From: Litoditis marina
Lineage: Eukaryota > Nematoda > Chromadorea > Rhabditida > Rhabditidae
Assembly: GCA_964036275.1 (NCBI GenBank)
Contig: OZ038435.1
Location: 28,067,521 to 28,131,520, forward strand
DNA length: 64,000 nt
Direction: 5' to 3'
Positions 1-15,200 of this stretch are shown piece by piece. The position numbers and the translations under genes were made by a program. Under the pieces are notes generated by a model. It saw nothing but the letters and a program-made list of their open reading frames with translations. It did not search any database and was not told where the DNA came from. Every line of letters starts with the position of its first letter. The first letter of the stretch is position 1.

Positions 1-249
1 TTGAAAAAAATTAAGTTTCCACAGACACTGAAGCCGACTGTACCATTCCGACCATGCTCTGTATTTAACGAAAATCGCGTTAGTCGGAACAGTTCAAGAA
101 CATAACGGTTCGGAAAAATACAGAAATTTTTTAGCGGAGACGGCAAAGCAATGCAAATCGGTGCATTCACACCATGATGTATTAACAGTAAAATACTGTA
201 ACACAACCAGGCATGTTCTGACCAAAGTGTCGATAAATAGTTCAACACA

Positions 250-3200
250 TCATACATGACAAGAAACCAGATACCCTACATACTTGCACGGTTCATAACC
301 GCCCAAAGCCGTAGACTCCTTTTTCAAGAGAACCTCCTCCTTCTTCGGAACCTTCACACTGCACAATGCCCTCCGTGATCTGAAAATTCAAACATGATAG
401 ACTCATAGACTTAGGAGATTGGACAAAAAAATGAAGGGTGAATCCCTTGTTCGGAGCTGTACACAAACGACATTAAGAATTTATTCTAGGCTGAAGTGAA
501 CAACTTTCAGCTAAGCAAGTTAAAAACAACTTACCTACTAGGCAAATAAATCAAACAAAATTATAACCTGCAGATATAATATACAAAATGAATACACCTG
601 CCCCAATGATAATTAATAGAACTCACACCACAGATACTTCCCCGGTACACTTGTTGCTCTTCGCGTGTTGCGTGAACCATTCTGGCTTCACCAGCGTGCT
701 GAAATTGTCGACACATCCAAAATACAACAGTAAATTGATGTTTAGTTTTATAGAAAACCCATGCCAATAAAAAAAGCACATGGTAAGCTAACTTTTCTTT
801 GAATTTGAAATGAATTGAAGCAATATTGAATCATCTGAGCTCTCTACATGTTATCTGATGCCAATGCCATGAGTCGTACTCGAACGAACTCGGCCAAACT
901 GTCAGCAAAAACCAACAGCAGACTCCTTTTTCCGTAGAACAATTTTTTTGGATATTTTGCATGCGAAATAAAGGAATGACGTATTTTGATATTTGAAGAA
1001 CTTTTCAAGCCTTTTTTGAAAAAAAAAACTGATTTTTTAGGACTAAAAATAATTTTTTTGACTAGTCGCGTATCATATATAGTAGTGGCTGACTTGCAAC
1101 GTTTACAGCTGATATAGGGTTCTCCTCTAGACAGCGTCGCTTCCATCGACTTCAACACGTCAAATTGCCATATTGGTTCATTAGCAGAGAATGAGGACCA
1201 ATCGCTGAGAATATTCCAATGCATATAGAAGACAAACATACAGACTAATTCACACAACGCACAGTTCTGTGAATGTTCTCTTACATTCTTTGGAACTCAT
1301 ACGGAACTACAACTAACAAACATAACATGTCAAGCATGCAGATAAGTCGATATTTACGAACACTAGACATCGAACAAAAACAAAAACTGACCTTTCGGAA
1401 AGCCATTTTTCTGCATCATCACTTGGCAAATGGGTTTTGATGACATGAAGAACAATGTTGACAGCCCTATTCGTGAACCTATATTTCAATGACACAGTGC
1501 AACCGAATGGGCAACGAGTCGCGTTCCTGTAAATAAATTCCTTTTTCAATTTCCATCCACACATTGAATTTTCAACAAGGCATCGTACAATACAATTAGA
1601 TAACGAGCCATTAGTAGTAGAAAGTAATGAAACTCACTTGGCCGGGACACTTGCTCGATGATATCGTTGAGCATGTTGAACTAGCTCGGCTACGGTTCGA
1701 GTGTGTGTCTGGCAAGTAGCACATACGAAACGTGCGCTGTCTTCCTCAACCGATTTGGCAAACGACTGGGCAACATCGACAAACGGAAACACATTTGGAA
1801 GGTCCTCATCAGCACTGGAAAATATTCCAGTTGTTCAAGAATTGTTCGTTATAAAATACAAACGTGACAGACCACTTTTAAAGCCAACCAATTCTGACAG
1901 CCGGGTCGTTCTCCCTCTACAAATGTTTCGATTTCCAGAATACAGCACCATTTTTTATTACCCGGGGTATGCTCAAAATGATTGAACTTGACGAAGAATG
2001 AGCGCAGTAAATATGAGTATAGATGGAATAGACTGCAATCGTCCGTGTGAAACGTAGACTATACCTCATTTGTGTGGCCTTTTCATACGCGTCCTTGTCT
2101 GTAACATGTGAGGTGATCATGTGAAACACCTGGGAAACACTTTCTGGATATCGGCTACTAGTACGCCATCGGCTGATACAGGCGGGAAGTACGCACGCCG
2201 TTCTGAAATATGAACATGTTGAAGAAAACGCATTGAATTAAGGAATGAAGCAAAAAGTTTTTCCAAGTAACATCTCCTTGAAAAGAAGGCACACCGGGAA
2301 ACATGGCCCAGAAAACACATATCAATTCACAGTTTGTAACTATGCGTTTTCCGGCAGTATTTGAAATCACACAATGTTGGAGTAAGATTAGAAAAGTTTC
2401 CACAAGAAACTCACGAATCGGTTCGACGATCGGGAACGGAAGGACTGTTTCTGTATGCGTTCGCCTTGACTTTGAGCAATCCGGACACGGTTGAAATCAG
2501 CTGTCCACCGGCAGCCATGCAACGCGTGTGATGACAGCGTAGTTCGGACAGACGAGGAAACGACATCTGACCACACGACGAACACACCAGCTGGCCCTGC
2601 ACACAGAGAACTCAACTCATTCGGGCAGGTAGGTGAACAACTAATATTTTCATATTAATTCATAAACTGAAAGTTGGTATTACGCATTGCCTACACCCTA
2701 GATTCCTTAATAAACTAGGAATGTTGTTAACCAAACTATTTGACAACGGTCGCGGTAAACTGGTTTAATCAACTTATTTGTGAAAATTGAGCCAAGTGAT
2801 CTCATTACGGTGATATTTGAGCAATTTACATCGGAATAAGTGCATGGTTAGTTGATTTTCTACAAAACATATTCACTCACAAACTCCAAAAACCCTATGC
2901 AAACTTACAGGTTTATCCAAGGTATTCAAAAGGAAGGGAAGGGGCTTCACAGTAGGAATTTGAGCGATTTTGAATCTGGAAAATCATATTTGAATCTTAT
3001 AGCCCCGAAATACATTTTAAAAAATGATGATTTCAGCACAAATCTCAACCACATTGCTTGAGGTTTAAGGCAGTTGTCGAACCAAATTATTTGTGCAATA
3101 CTTTCTGAAGGGGCAAGGCTGAAATCTTGAAGTTCCAGCTAGAAGGTTATATTGGGGTTTGCTCTCAGAGTCCACACAGTACTGACCAATTTCACGCAAT

Positions 3201-6200
3201 TTTACCTGCCTTATTTCAAAAAAAAACTGTTCCCTGTTTCGAGTTTTTTGTGTGAAAATAAACTACCTTTTCATGTCGAGAAACGGGCGCACAAGCTGGT
3301 TATCGCCGTGGCAGGTGATCATATGAGATAAAACATTATCCTCAGCACTGACACCAGCCGATGAGCGGATTCGTTTTCCATTCTGAATTATATTGAACTT
3401 TCCTGAATTACACTCCTAAAGGTGCCGCACAAAATATATCACGTCACGAGTCACAGAAAACCCAGAACTGCCGAAAATTTATAAAAACATTTTCTTGACC
3501 CTAATAAATTAAGATGTTCTTCTATCTGAATTATCAACGAAGAATAGCTGACCGGGCAGATAGGACAGCACCCTGCAGCCATGATCTTCAACAACACGAT
3601 CAGCTCTTCACTGAATTCGGGAGGAGGAGGTCTAGAAGTATAAAAGTGAAACCGGGAACAAAAACCGCGGTAATTAAGAATTCCTTCCAGTTTGAAAGCA
3701 CACCCATTGACCCATAAAAAACAACAATGAAAATGAAGCCAAAACAGATTGAGCTATATTCTATTTGTAAAGTGTGTACAAGTGGAGTGCAACTCAAACT
3801 CACCCTGTCCACACAAAATTGTTCTTCACTCGTTTCTCCAGTTCAGCCATTGTACCCAGACCACTGGAGGCGACAGTTGAACAGAGCGGTTTCCGTTCAT
3901 AGGCGACACTAGATTCGGTCTGAACAATGGATAATTGAGTGGATAACTGAGCTGAGTAGATCTACGATATAGAGTAAAGAAAACTCCAGCCATGCACATA
4001 TGATATATTGCCCATCTACGTATTTCCAACGGAATGCTAATCGGCGGTTCTGCCTGCGTGAACCACATACAAACCATGTACGTGAAGTAAGTTTAATATG
4101 CCGAGAAATGACCCATTTTTCCATTGGAAACCTCCATTTTCACGAAGTTCTTCAAATAGCAGATGCGTACAACTTTCGTGATTGACCACGGTCATCGTGG
4201 TTGCCATAATAGTGTTCAATATCTGTACCTGTGTATTTCCCATATGGCTGCAACCCGCGATACTAGGTAATGGTGCAGGAGTAGTCTGAGTGGTGCTAGG
4301 TACGCAGAACGGAGCAAAACTATTCCGAGAGCTATTTCCCGATCGTGAATGGAACGAAGTCCGCTTCTGTTCGTTTCCGGACAGCTCATCTTCACTGCAA
4401 CGGAACAAACGTAGTTTTCAGGTAAACGTTAAGAGGAATACCAATAAATATCCCGCATGAAATAACATAAAACCCTGAAGAAGTGCTATGATTAGCAACG
4501 TGAAAACACTGGAAGTAGGAAGTGGCCAGAGTGACATGTGTCATGTTTGAGAATAGAGGAAAAACTCGAAAAACCAACCTGTCCCGATCAGAGCCATCTG
4601 CCCCCAAAAAGGACTGATTTTCCTCCGATTCATCACTATCAGCACTAGATGAATCTTCTGAGCCACTGAAATACTTATGTTAGTAGTGTTATAGGAAACC
4701 ATAAGCAGTTTCAGAATGATACCCGTGGCTGAAAGCGCTAATTCACAGCAGGAACTCAACTCAATAATAGGAACTCAATAGACTGAAAACATTCGTTAAC
4801 AGGTACTTCATATCACACCCTTGGTTACCATCGAAAATGTAATCTAACTCGACGTGTGAATTCATACGCTCTATTTTTAATTTCAACTTACATCTGATCT
4901 GCCAACAAAGCACTCCATGATCCAATCTTCTGTACAGCTTTCGCTTTCGCGCTCCGCGGTGATTCTCGTCGTACTTTCTTGGCATCACCTTCAGTAACAT
5001 CCTCATTTTCCATTGATTCAGGTTGGTCTGAAACCAAATAACATAACCATGGATCGATTATTTCGATTTTCGAGCCATTTTTAAATTTCGATTCGATTTC
5101 GATTATGCGCATGTTCGGAAAAAACCGATTATTTCGATTTTCGCATTTTTCCAGATTTTCGATTGAGAATCGAAAAGTCGAAAATCGAAATTTCGATTCT
5201 ACCCGTGATTTTTTTCTTCAACAAAACAAGCTCATCAAAGTCGGAGAAGTGCTTATCAACAAATTATTAAGTTTACCAACTATGAGAGAAATGATTACTC
5301 CTTAAAATGTATTGATGAATGTAAAACCTACAACATTTTCTACAAATCAAAACATTGCAGAGCAGAATGAGTATTACTAAAACTAGGCAGAAATTTCCGG
5401 AAAATATTAGATAACTATTAGATAACACACTCTACGCATAATCAGAACTACCGTATGATGCTTCCTAATCGAAACTTGACAATTTTTTGAAACTAGAATC
5501 GAAACTCGAAAATAATCGAAATTTCGATTCTGAAATATTTCGACTTTTTCGATTTTCGATTTTCAACACATTTGGTCTTATCTCTGTTTTTCGAGTTTCA
5601 ACTTTTTCGATTTTGGCAAAATTTCGATTATTTCGATCTTAAGACTTAAGATCGAAAATCGACTTTCTTCGATTTCGATCTTAACAACCCTAATCGAAAC
5701 CCATACAATCAGTTGTGATTAGCCTAATGAAAATACGATGGCAGACCAACTTACATGCACCATGCTCCAAAGGTTGTAAGCCCAAATTGACACTTAGAAC
5801 GATGATATATGATATGTGATGAGTGCTCGACTTTACTAACAGATATCCCTAAAACCTAAAAATCTAATTCAACAACTTGAGGTAACCGTCCCACTTACCC
5901 ATGAAGATACTGTCGTCAGAAATGGCGTTTGGTGACCCAGTCTCCATCATCGATTGATCGTCAAGAGCATCCTGACCATCGACTGAGCACAATGGCTGCA
6001 TTTCCCCCTCCGGATCCACCGCTCCCTCTCTACTTTCGTCCTCCGTGTTGTCTCCTGGTTCGTTGACGTGGTACGAAAAGTCCTCTTCTGGCTCCTCGAC
6101 GGTACAGTTCTCAATTTCCTGCACGAAATCAGACTGTATATTGAAGAGGTTCGCAGCAGGGGAGGCACTCCCTTTATCAGAAATGTCATCTGCTTGGGCT

Positions 6201-9200
6201 GACAGCGAGTCGAGTTCCACGTTTCCGCCGGATTCTGGAACCGAAGCATTCTTCACGGAACCGTTGCTTGATGCAGCTGGTTCCACAAACTCAGGGTTAA
6301 CAACGGTGTCGCCATCTTCCTTCTCTTCTAGTACGTTATTCTGATCAGCGTCTTGAACATCCGGGGCCGTTTCCTCTGTATTCTCTGCTTCGGTAGACTG
6401 TTCCAGCTGTCTGGCTACAGATTCCTCATGTTCATCATGAGTAACCCTGGGAGCCACATCTTCGCTTTCATCTGCTACTGCTTCAGCCAGTGCCGCCAGA
6501 GAGAGAATCGGGCTGCTTTGGCCTAGAAAAATTAACTATTAACTTTTAATATTACTATACATGGAAACCTGCAAAAAAATCCTGAAAACAGAAAACACAC
6601 CCCCACCCCAACACTCGTCCAAAAACAAATGTAAATTCATGAAAAAGTGGGGACCCAACGACTGTGAGATTTGTCTTCTGCTAAGCGCCCCTTAGACAAC
6701 TACTCTCAAATGGAGCAGCTACTGCTACAAAAACCGAAAAATACTAATATACTCAAGTATAACTGTTCATTACAAACATACAAAAGTCGTAAAATATTTT
6801 CTCAAACCTGTTAACTAGAATCTACAAGTCACAGCTGCGAAAGAGAGAACAACTGTTGAATAATATGACAAACGTTATAGCACCTAAAATTGAAGTAATG
6901 ACAAAAAATGCCAACCATTGTGCACAAAACCAGGAACTCTATAATTGAGTACGTTGAGTTAACATCTGTGATTTGTAGATTCTAGTTAACAGGTTTGAGA
7001 AAATATTTTACGACTTTTGTATGTTTGTAATGAACAGTTATACTTGAGTATATTAGTATTTTTCGGTTTTTGTAGCAGTAGCTGCTCCATTTGAGAGTAG
7101 TTGTCTAAGGGGCGCACAGCAGAAGACAAATCTCACAGTCGTTGGGTCCCCACTTTTTCATGAATTTTTCTATTTTTGTATACATGCCGTAGGTATGTAG
7201 AGAGGTGGTTTGATCTGTACGGTGGTAAAATTGTTTTCTCAATTGACCACTTGTCAAGTATTACCATCATTCGAAGAAAATATGTCATCAGCCTTGCACT
7301 TCTGACAACTTACTTCATATGCCCTTCAAAATCCCAGAATACGACATGTTTGAATGAAGTTTCATCGTGAATTGACCATTTTTAAGAAACTTTCAGCATT
7401 CGAAAACATATTTCACGTCAATTTTCTTAAAAGTTGACGTCATCTGGCCTCCTGAATTCCAGAATAAGTCATATTTAGATGAAGTTTTATCGTAAATATA
7501 CCATTTTTAAGATATTTTCAGCATTTGAAAATATATGTGACGTCAACTTTGCACTTTTCAAAAATGACGCATCTGGTCTCCAGAATCCCAGAATACGTCA
7601 CTCTTAGATTGAGTTTCACCGTTAATTGACCCTTTCTAAGATATTACCATCATTTGAAAATATATGTGACGTCAACTTTGCACTTTTCAAAAATGACATC
7701 CGAGCTCCAGAATCCTCGATGACGTCATCAGTAGAAGACTTACATCTAAATCGATGTCAGTTCATGTCGTGGTATCATACTTCAAATTTTACTTGAATTG
7801 GTTAGGACTGAGCTGAGTTATAACGCAATTTGATTTACCCCGACAGAGAGGGCGAGAGAGTGCACGAAATGAAGAGACGCAGAGACATTTTCAAAGACCT
7901 ATAACTTGATGAAAAAAAATTTTTTTCGGAAAAAAGTTTGCGCCCCCAAGGTTTGAGTGGGACATCTATCGTGTCCCCAATTTTCAGTCAAATCGGTTCA
8001 CACATAAAAATTTCCCAGGAGTGCGTTCACACCAAAGACAAATCTCGCACCAAAGACAAATCTCAGACCAAAGACAAATCTCGCACAGCGCTTCGCGCTG
8101 CGCGCGATTTCGCACAAAAATGTACCTGTTCTACTACGAGACGGCTCGTGAGTGGGAAGAGTTTTTCTGAACTCTTTTCCCATGGGACCGAGAATCTTCT
8201 TGGGGGCTCGACCAATCTGGAATAGTGAATAACTGACTGCTTTATATTGAAACAGAAATGTGACACATTTAAATGACATTGAGCGAACAGCTAACTGATT
8301 AAGACATATTTAGGGCAGATTTCTGCGGGGGAAAAAAAGAAAATTATTGGGGTGGCGGGTGGAGTGAATATGAGGGAGTGGAAAATACGTTTGGCGTTTT
8401 TCCATTTTCCCGGATGTTTGAAGCATCAATCCTTCGATTCGACACTATCTAACCTACGACCATGACCATCAATACTTTCAATAAAAAACTGCGCATCACA
8501 CGTACACGTGAAAAGATTTTTAAATTGAACAATGATTAATAACAATCGTAAGTCATTTTTCCAAATATGCCATATTCGACCGCATCTCAAGCAAAACCGC
8601 GCGCGAAACGCCGGTATTTTGCACATTTCTTAATCACGCGCTTAGAATCATTTGTATCGAAAGTAAGGAACACTAGCGACAAGTAAGAGTAGGTTGTCAA
8701 TATGGAACCCATTCAATGAAGATAAAGGTCTTACCTCGATCATCCGGTAATTGGATTTCGGCTCATGTTCGTTTGAAATGTCTCGCAGCACGTCATTCGT
8801 AGCCAATCGCTTACTGAAAAAAAGTTGGTTGGTACAATGTTTCATCCGAACAATACTCGTGATAAACATAGAAATGCTTTTGTGTGTGAAGGTGTTGCTG
8901 GCATAAAAAACGTTAGGAGCTGGAGGAAAACCAAGTCCCCACCCTTAAATAGTTCCCGAGATATCCAATTACCAGGTGATAGTAATGTAGAAAGACAAAC
9001 TTGGCTGTGTAGAGGTAGTGATGAACAGCGATGTGATCCAGAAACTGCGAATCGCTTCCCGTCCAGAAACAAAACGCACAAACCTGAAACTTGGTTGTGA
9101 TTTGTGAATCTAATAGTGCGCAATTGACAAACATAAAGAATAATCCTACCTTGACAGTTTTAAAACCCGACGGCAAGAGTTGATGCTGGAACGGTAGCAC

Positions 9201-12200
9201 GAAATCGGAGGGGTTTCTGAAAAAAAACAATATTCAGGACATGACATACCTGAAAAATGCGCAGTGCAAGACACAGAAACGAGCCTATTATATTTCAGGT
9301 CCATTGTGTTTTGTTTCCCAATCTTCCCCAATACGGAATGAGCAGACGAAAGACGAAACGGGTTAGAACTAATGGTGGATGGTGGTTTATGTTAATCGTC
9401 AAAAAGGGAGAAAAATCGTGAGCTTGTGCTGATAAATGGTTATATCTCCAATATATCTATTAGTGACTGTTTTGGGTGGCTTAGGCTGGCACTACATAGG
9501 ATGTTAATGAGACCTAGCATTGGAACTTATGTAATACCCCATCTTCGAAAAAGGATTAGGAACACAATAAAAGCGTTGGCCTACACATACTCGATGTCAA
9601 AATCTCCTTTTTGAGAAGGGCAGTAGTGGCGTAGATCAACTCTAACACGGGCACTGTTGCGTACGAGATCCCTGAGACGAAAAAAAGGTAAATAAAATTC
9701 AGGAACAAATTAGGTTGGCTGGTAATTCAAGCAACTCTCTTCCGGTCTAAATCATTTCTCGTCCTCTTTTGTATTCATACTTTTCAACTTTTTCATGACT
9801 TAAATAGGCATTTGGTTATATTCTATCGGGAAAAAAAGAGCTGAACAAATTACTATAATTATACAGTTTTACCATACTCATCTGTCCGATCAATCACTAT
9901 AATCACTCATGAAAATCAATGACATACCACTCATAGTCGAGGAACTTTTTCGAGAAGACATCAGTGTGGAATTTTTCAAGATGACGCAAGGCGTAAATTT
10001 GTAGAAGAGTCGTCGAAGGAAACTAAAAGATGTAGGGTGCATTCAATCCAAAACTTCACACTATTTGTTAACTATTCATTGCCAACGATTTTAACTGTTA
10101 CCAGAAGGGTGATGGCTGGGACCAGCAAGTCGTGAGAACATCGTTTGTTTATCGCCCAGTGGCTAACTATTGACGGGATATACCCAAAGACAAATCACAA
10201 ATAATTGAAGCCTACCTATTTATTCATCGTAATATGGTTCAGTAGGTGTGCACTGGTAAGCAAGTGAGTCAGTCAGTCAGCCAGTTGACGTTATACCAAT
10301 AAGAGTCTCTCACCTCGATAACATCATCCACATGACCACTGCAATCCGAGGACATCAAGCATTGCCATTTTAAAAACGTAAATGACGCTGCATCATCCAA
10401 ATCCTAAAAACAGAAACAATTATATACATCGAACACACGTATTTCACGAATTTCCACGGGGAATGATAGAACGAACAATAACAGCAACGAACGACCGCAT
10501 TCTACCCAAACTCACTCGCAATCTCAGCAGACGTGAGTAGCGTAGAACCGCGGACGGAAAATTATCGCGGTACAGTGGCGGCGCTTCGGCGATCTCGGGT
10601 ACGCAGTGGAACTCCGACTTTTCGGCATGCCTGAGACAGACAGCTTTGGTATAATTCTTAATTCATTCTTGCAAATTGGAGCCGTATGGACTTATAAGGT
10701 CTGTGTATGTGAGAATTCTTATGGAGAGGAGAAGGAAATCATCATTCACCATTCAAAAAGTTAACAGAAGTCATAATGTGAACATAAACAACTGTTTAAA
10801 AAAGAGGATTTGTCTGACATAAACTAACGCTTGCAGAACTGAGTGCGCTCTTCCTGACCAGCTCTTACTCTTCAGGAAATGATCAGAGAGATGATTGACA
10901 TTGATTGAATTGCAACAAACTATACATATACATGTTGAATCCGGTAGACCAGTCTGGAAATAATTGGTATGTCCTAAATGATTAAGGACAGATAAGGAAA
11001 CAGACGAATATCATATAACAACGTTATGAGGAGCGGAGAATTGAAAGCATAATTTCACAGCATGTTGTTTCCTTATATTTTTTTACATACATATATTGAA
11101 GATACTTACACGAGTCCCTCTCCTAAACATCTCGGTTATCAGATGTCGAGTGTCATCGTCAAAGCGCATGATGTAGAAATGCGCACTTCTGAAGAAAAAA
11201 AAATATATAAGACAGACATAAAAACTAACAGAAACAATTCAGTCACGACTCACGATTGAAGAAGAGGTCCATAGTAAGAATGAATACTAAAATCTAATTT
11301 GATAACCGAAACCGATTACCCCCTCCCGAAGTATGTACAACAGTACAACCAGTCATATCCGTACCGTGCCGTACTTGTAGAACGTATACCTCAAAACGTA
11401 ACATTATGATTATAACATCCTGTGCATTAAAAGTTCATACGTTTTGAAAAACAAAAAACTGTTATTACGGGATGGTTTGTGCAAATCTGAAAAATCACCT
11501 CTGACGACATGATAGACGACTATCCATCTCGCCAAACCAACTATGGAAATCCTCGTTCAACTCCTTTCCCAACAGTTCCCTAGAAACGAATTATAGAACT
11601 TCGTAATACCTTACCTTTGTTTATCAGACTAGATCAAAGATCACTGTAAAAATGTGAATCAGTTCGCAACTAGAGACAAAATCAATAAACATTTGGCTTG
11701 AAATGTCTCTAAAACGAGTTAGGTCCGGTCCGGTTGATAGGTTTAGCCGGACACGCACACGACACGCATTTTATACTTATCCATTTAGCTGGTATTTTAA
11801 CATGATGTAAATTGATACGCATGTTTTATTTAACAAATATTATCGCGGAAGGCATAAAGTGAACACTGTGCCTCAGTGTAGAAAGTACTCACCATTCACT
11901 CTTGAGAAATTCAGATAGTCCATCCACATCGGAGTGAGAATGAGCCATGTGTCGCAGTGCAAAGAACCGCATGGAAATATCATTTGCAAACAAGGTGTGC
12001 AGGTCGAGTGCCGACTGAATGTCGCACAAGGCACACATCCTAGAAAAGAGATAGATTGGTTTGATTACAGAAATACCATCAAAGGTGGACACATGTGTTG
12101 AAATGTCACGATTAAGACTTTGTACATGAATGACCACAGGTTGCACCCCGTGCAACTTTTCTAGGGGGAGGGGGTCGTAAAAGTCCCGCGAAAAGTCGAA

Positions 12201-15200
12201 ATTGGGGTAATTTTTGCCTTTTTCGGTCGATTGTTTACTAAAAATACGAACAAAACTAACCACTGGTGAGGATTAGTTGTGTCCTTCATGTACTTGAAAT
12301 GGAAGAGCGGTCGCAGATCGCCCGGGTTTGACTGTAGAAGATTAGATACCTCCTTGTGAACTGCGTCTGTAATAAGACGCGAGAATAAAATCAGAGAAGA
12401 CAGTGACCAATTAATCATCACTGCTCACATCAGTCACATCCAAGATAACAAAATACTTTCAAAGTTGAAGTTTAGCTATGAGTGAAATAGTTTCAAATGA
12501 CGGCGAAAAAATAAGCATGTTTCATCCAAAAAAATCGCGAAATAATGTTGCCTACAATCTTTAACAACAACCCAAAGAAGTGACCATGCCTCGATTGGAC
12601 TCGGCTAAAGTGAGCATCAGTCAATATCAAAATAGGGAGGTAATTTCCGTATGAGTTTAACTAAATAGTCGATATGAAAAATTGAACACGTCCCCGAACC
12701 CCGAAGATGCGATAGCTCGTCCCCAGTTCAAACAAGCTTAAAACATAACAAATTAAAGTGAACATCAGAAATAGAAAATAATTAAAAATTACAACGATAG
12801 ATCATACTTTGCTATAATTATCTCAATTTTCATGAATTTCTTGTTTTCTCTCGAATACGTGACGACTAAACCAGTTTTTCTTATGTATTTATAATGGGTT
12901 TGTATTCAATAATGAGCAAGAAACATTGCGGACGAGTTGTCGCGGAGTCAAACGATAAGCAGATCGTCCTCTTGTGACTTGTGAGTATCTGAGCTCGTGA
13001 CCACGATTCCACCTATATTGGAGTCAATCATTGGTAAACGTCAAAACTCACATTTCTTCTTCCTAACAACCATGGCAGAGAATAGTGATTCCTCCGGGAT
13101 GTAAGGATGGGATACTTGTCTCGTGCTTCCCGAAAGACGAATACTTAATAATAATTGTGAAAATAAATCAAACGAACATTGTTTGAAAGCTTTTTCAGGC
13201 TTTTTTGAAAATCTAGAACTCCCAAGCGCCAGTGAATTTAACTATGCGAAACTGAGGCAATTAGGCTCTACGGAGAAGCTCTGCTAGGTTTACTTTTTTC
13301 AACATACATAAGGCTGGAAAACCAATGAATGAATGACGAATAAATTGAAATCCTGGTTATGAAACATTCCATTTCTCACCTTTGTAGATCAGAGAGTAAC
13401 TTGTCGTACTTTCGAACGCCATTTGTGAAATGAATCATATTAAGATCTTGGTCCATAGTGTAGGAGGCTGGAAATGAATATTTTGTTGAACACGTTCTCG
13501 AATGAATTACATCAAAACCAGCAGACCTGAGCGAACTATTCGAAGATCAGAAGATTGAATTGATCCATTATCGTTTCTGGCTGGCTGAAATTCGTTTTGC
13601 AAGTTGTAATGAGACACCCCGAATGTTTTTAGTTTGTCCAGAATAATCAATCAGCCTTCGAATAACAAGATGTTACGAGTACATAATAAAATGGTTGAAC
13701 CGATCGCAAGTTCGTCTCTCTACGAAGCCTAAGAACTGTGAAAAGATATCTAGGATTTTACTGAAAGTATGTTTGATCTTTGAGAAACTGACCTGAGTGT
13801 TCAACAGTCATATGCTTCTCCAATTTACAATTTGGTAGCATTTTGTAGCACGTAGGACAAGTAGTCAAACTAGGATGGCTCAACTAAAACAAATAGCATG
13901 AAAGGTGTCAAGTAGTTTTTACATTGGATTGGATGGACAAACACAACCTACTAGAAAACAATACTTACTGGAAACCCGACAAATACTTGGTGAATTCTAT
14001 ATGTAACCGGGTTTATAGGTAACCTAACCCTTTTTTGGTAACCTATTTTCAGGTTACCTCAGTAGGTAACCGGATGGTAACCTGAAATGAAAAACCGGTT
14101 ACCTGTTTTTCTAACGCAAAATGTGGTTTTTACCGTTAGTTTTTTTCTGTAACCGGATTTTAGTTTTAGGTTACTTCCAGGTTACCTACTAAGATAACCT
14201 GAAAAAAGGTTACCAAAAAAGGGTTAGGTTACCTGAAAACCCGGTTAGTTGTAGAACTGGCCCAAATACTTTAAGATTGGCGTAGGGAAATCGGTGCCAT
14301 CCAAAATTACTGTAGGAATCAAACTCAAACATGCACTTAGATTGCAATTGCAAAATTATACACAATGAGGGAAATTCTATCCTCGTACTCCTTGAAGACA
14401 CATGGTCAAATAAGAACATTGCTTATCGAACTCGATGAAATTACGTCTCTACCTCCCTGCTATCTGAGCTCCTTCTAACAGAACTCACATTTCCAGCATG
14501 ACTCTCTATGTGTTCCAACATGAAGGTTGCAGCTATGCTCTTACACGCTAACGTTCGTGATATTTCCGATTGACAAACAGGACACTCCGTTGAATACGTT
14601 TTCGAGGTACTGGCCTGGAACAAAAACACATGAATGATTCTGATAGTGCATCACACCTGCACCAGTTAGTTGACTATCCTGAATAGAAATATGGTTTTGG
14701 AAATAAAGCCTCTGGAGTGAGCACTGAGCCAATATTCCTGTTGTTGTGTTTTTTAGGTAAAATATTGCGCAGTAAAACAGTACTCAGGCAAACCTTCGTA
14801 CCTGTGTGCATCGAACTTATACAATTTAGTAGTAGAAGAATAAAATGTAAAGTTTTTTTTCAATCGAAGTAAAATCGGTGCGCGTATTTTCCGATTAGTA
14901 TATGTTCCATCATTGGAGATTATTCAATGGAGCTACATAACCAACTATCTTGTTAAAATTGATGATATTCGTAGTCATTCATTCATCGAATGGCCGTAGG
15001 CCCGTAGGAATATCTCCCTGTCGTTGTTTCCGAATGGGCAGCGCAAAATGATTTCAAATTTGTATGGTTTTGCAGTACAATAAACCGTTACCGTCGTGAT
15101 CATCAAGAAACAACAAGCAGTAATATATAATTGGCATATGATCAATGCTTCTATATGACCTGAGCAAAAAAGTCAGCGGATATATGTTTGTGAAAAAGCA

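Noticed and set aside
844..890. Alternative terminal exon of the zinc-finger gene after 1094-1204
   Set aside because: It is open in phase, but it lacks the His/Cys needed to finish the CKRC finger. Splicing to 627-698 completes a C2HC finger and uses better splice sites.
8426..8626. Minus-strand ORF with a CLRCG motif suggesting another zinc finger
   Set aside because: There is no second Cys/His pair at the right spacing and no good acceptor. The surrounding sequence looks repeat-derived.
14210..14419. ORF ending in LTGFSGNLTLFW, also seen at 43044-43232
   Set aside because: The shared peptide comes from the fold-back element arm, not from related genes.
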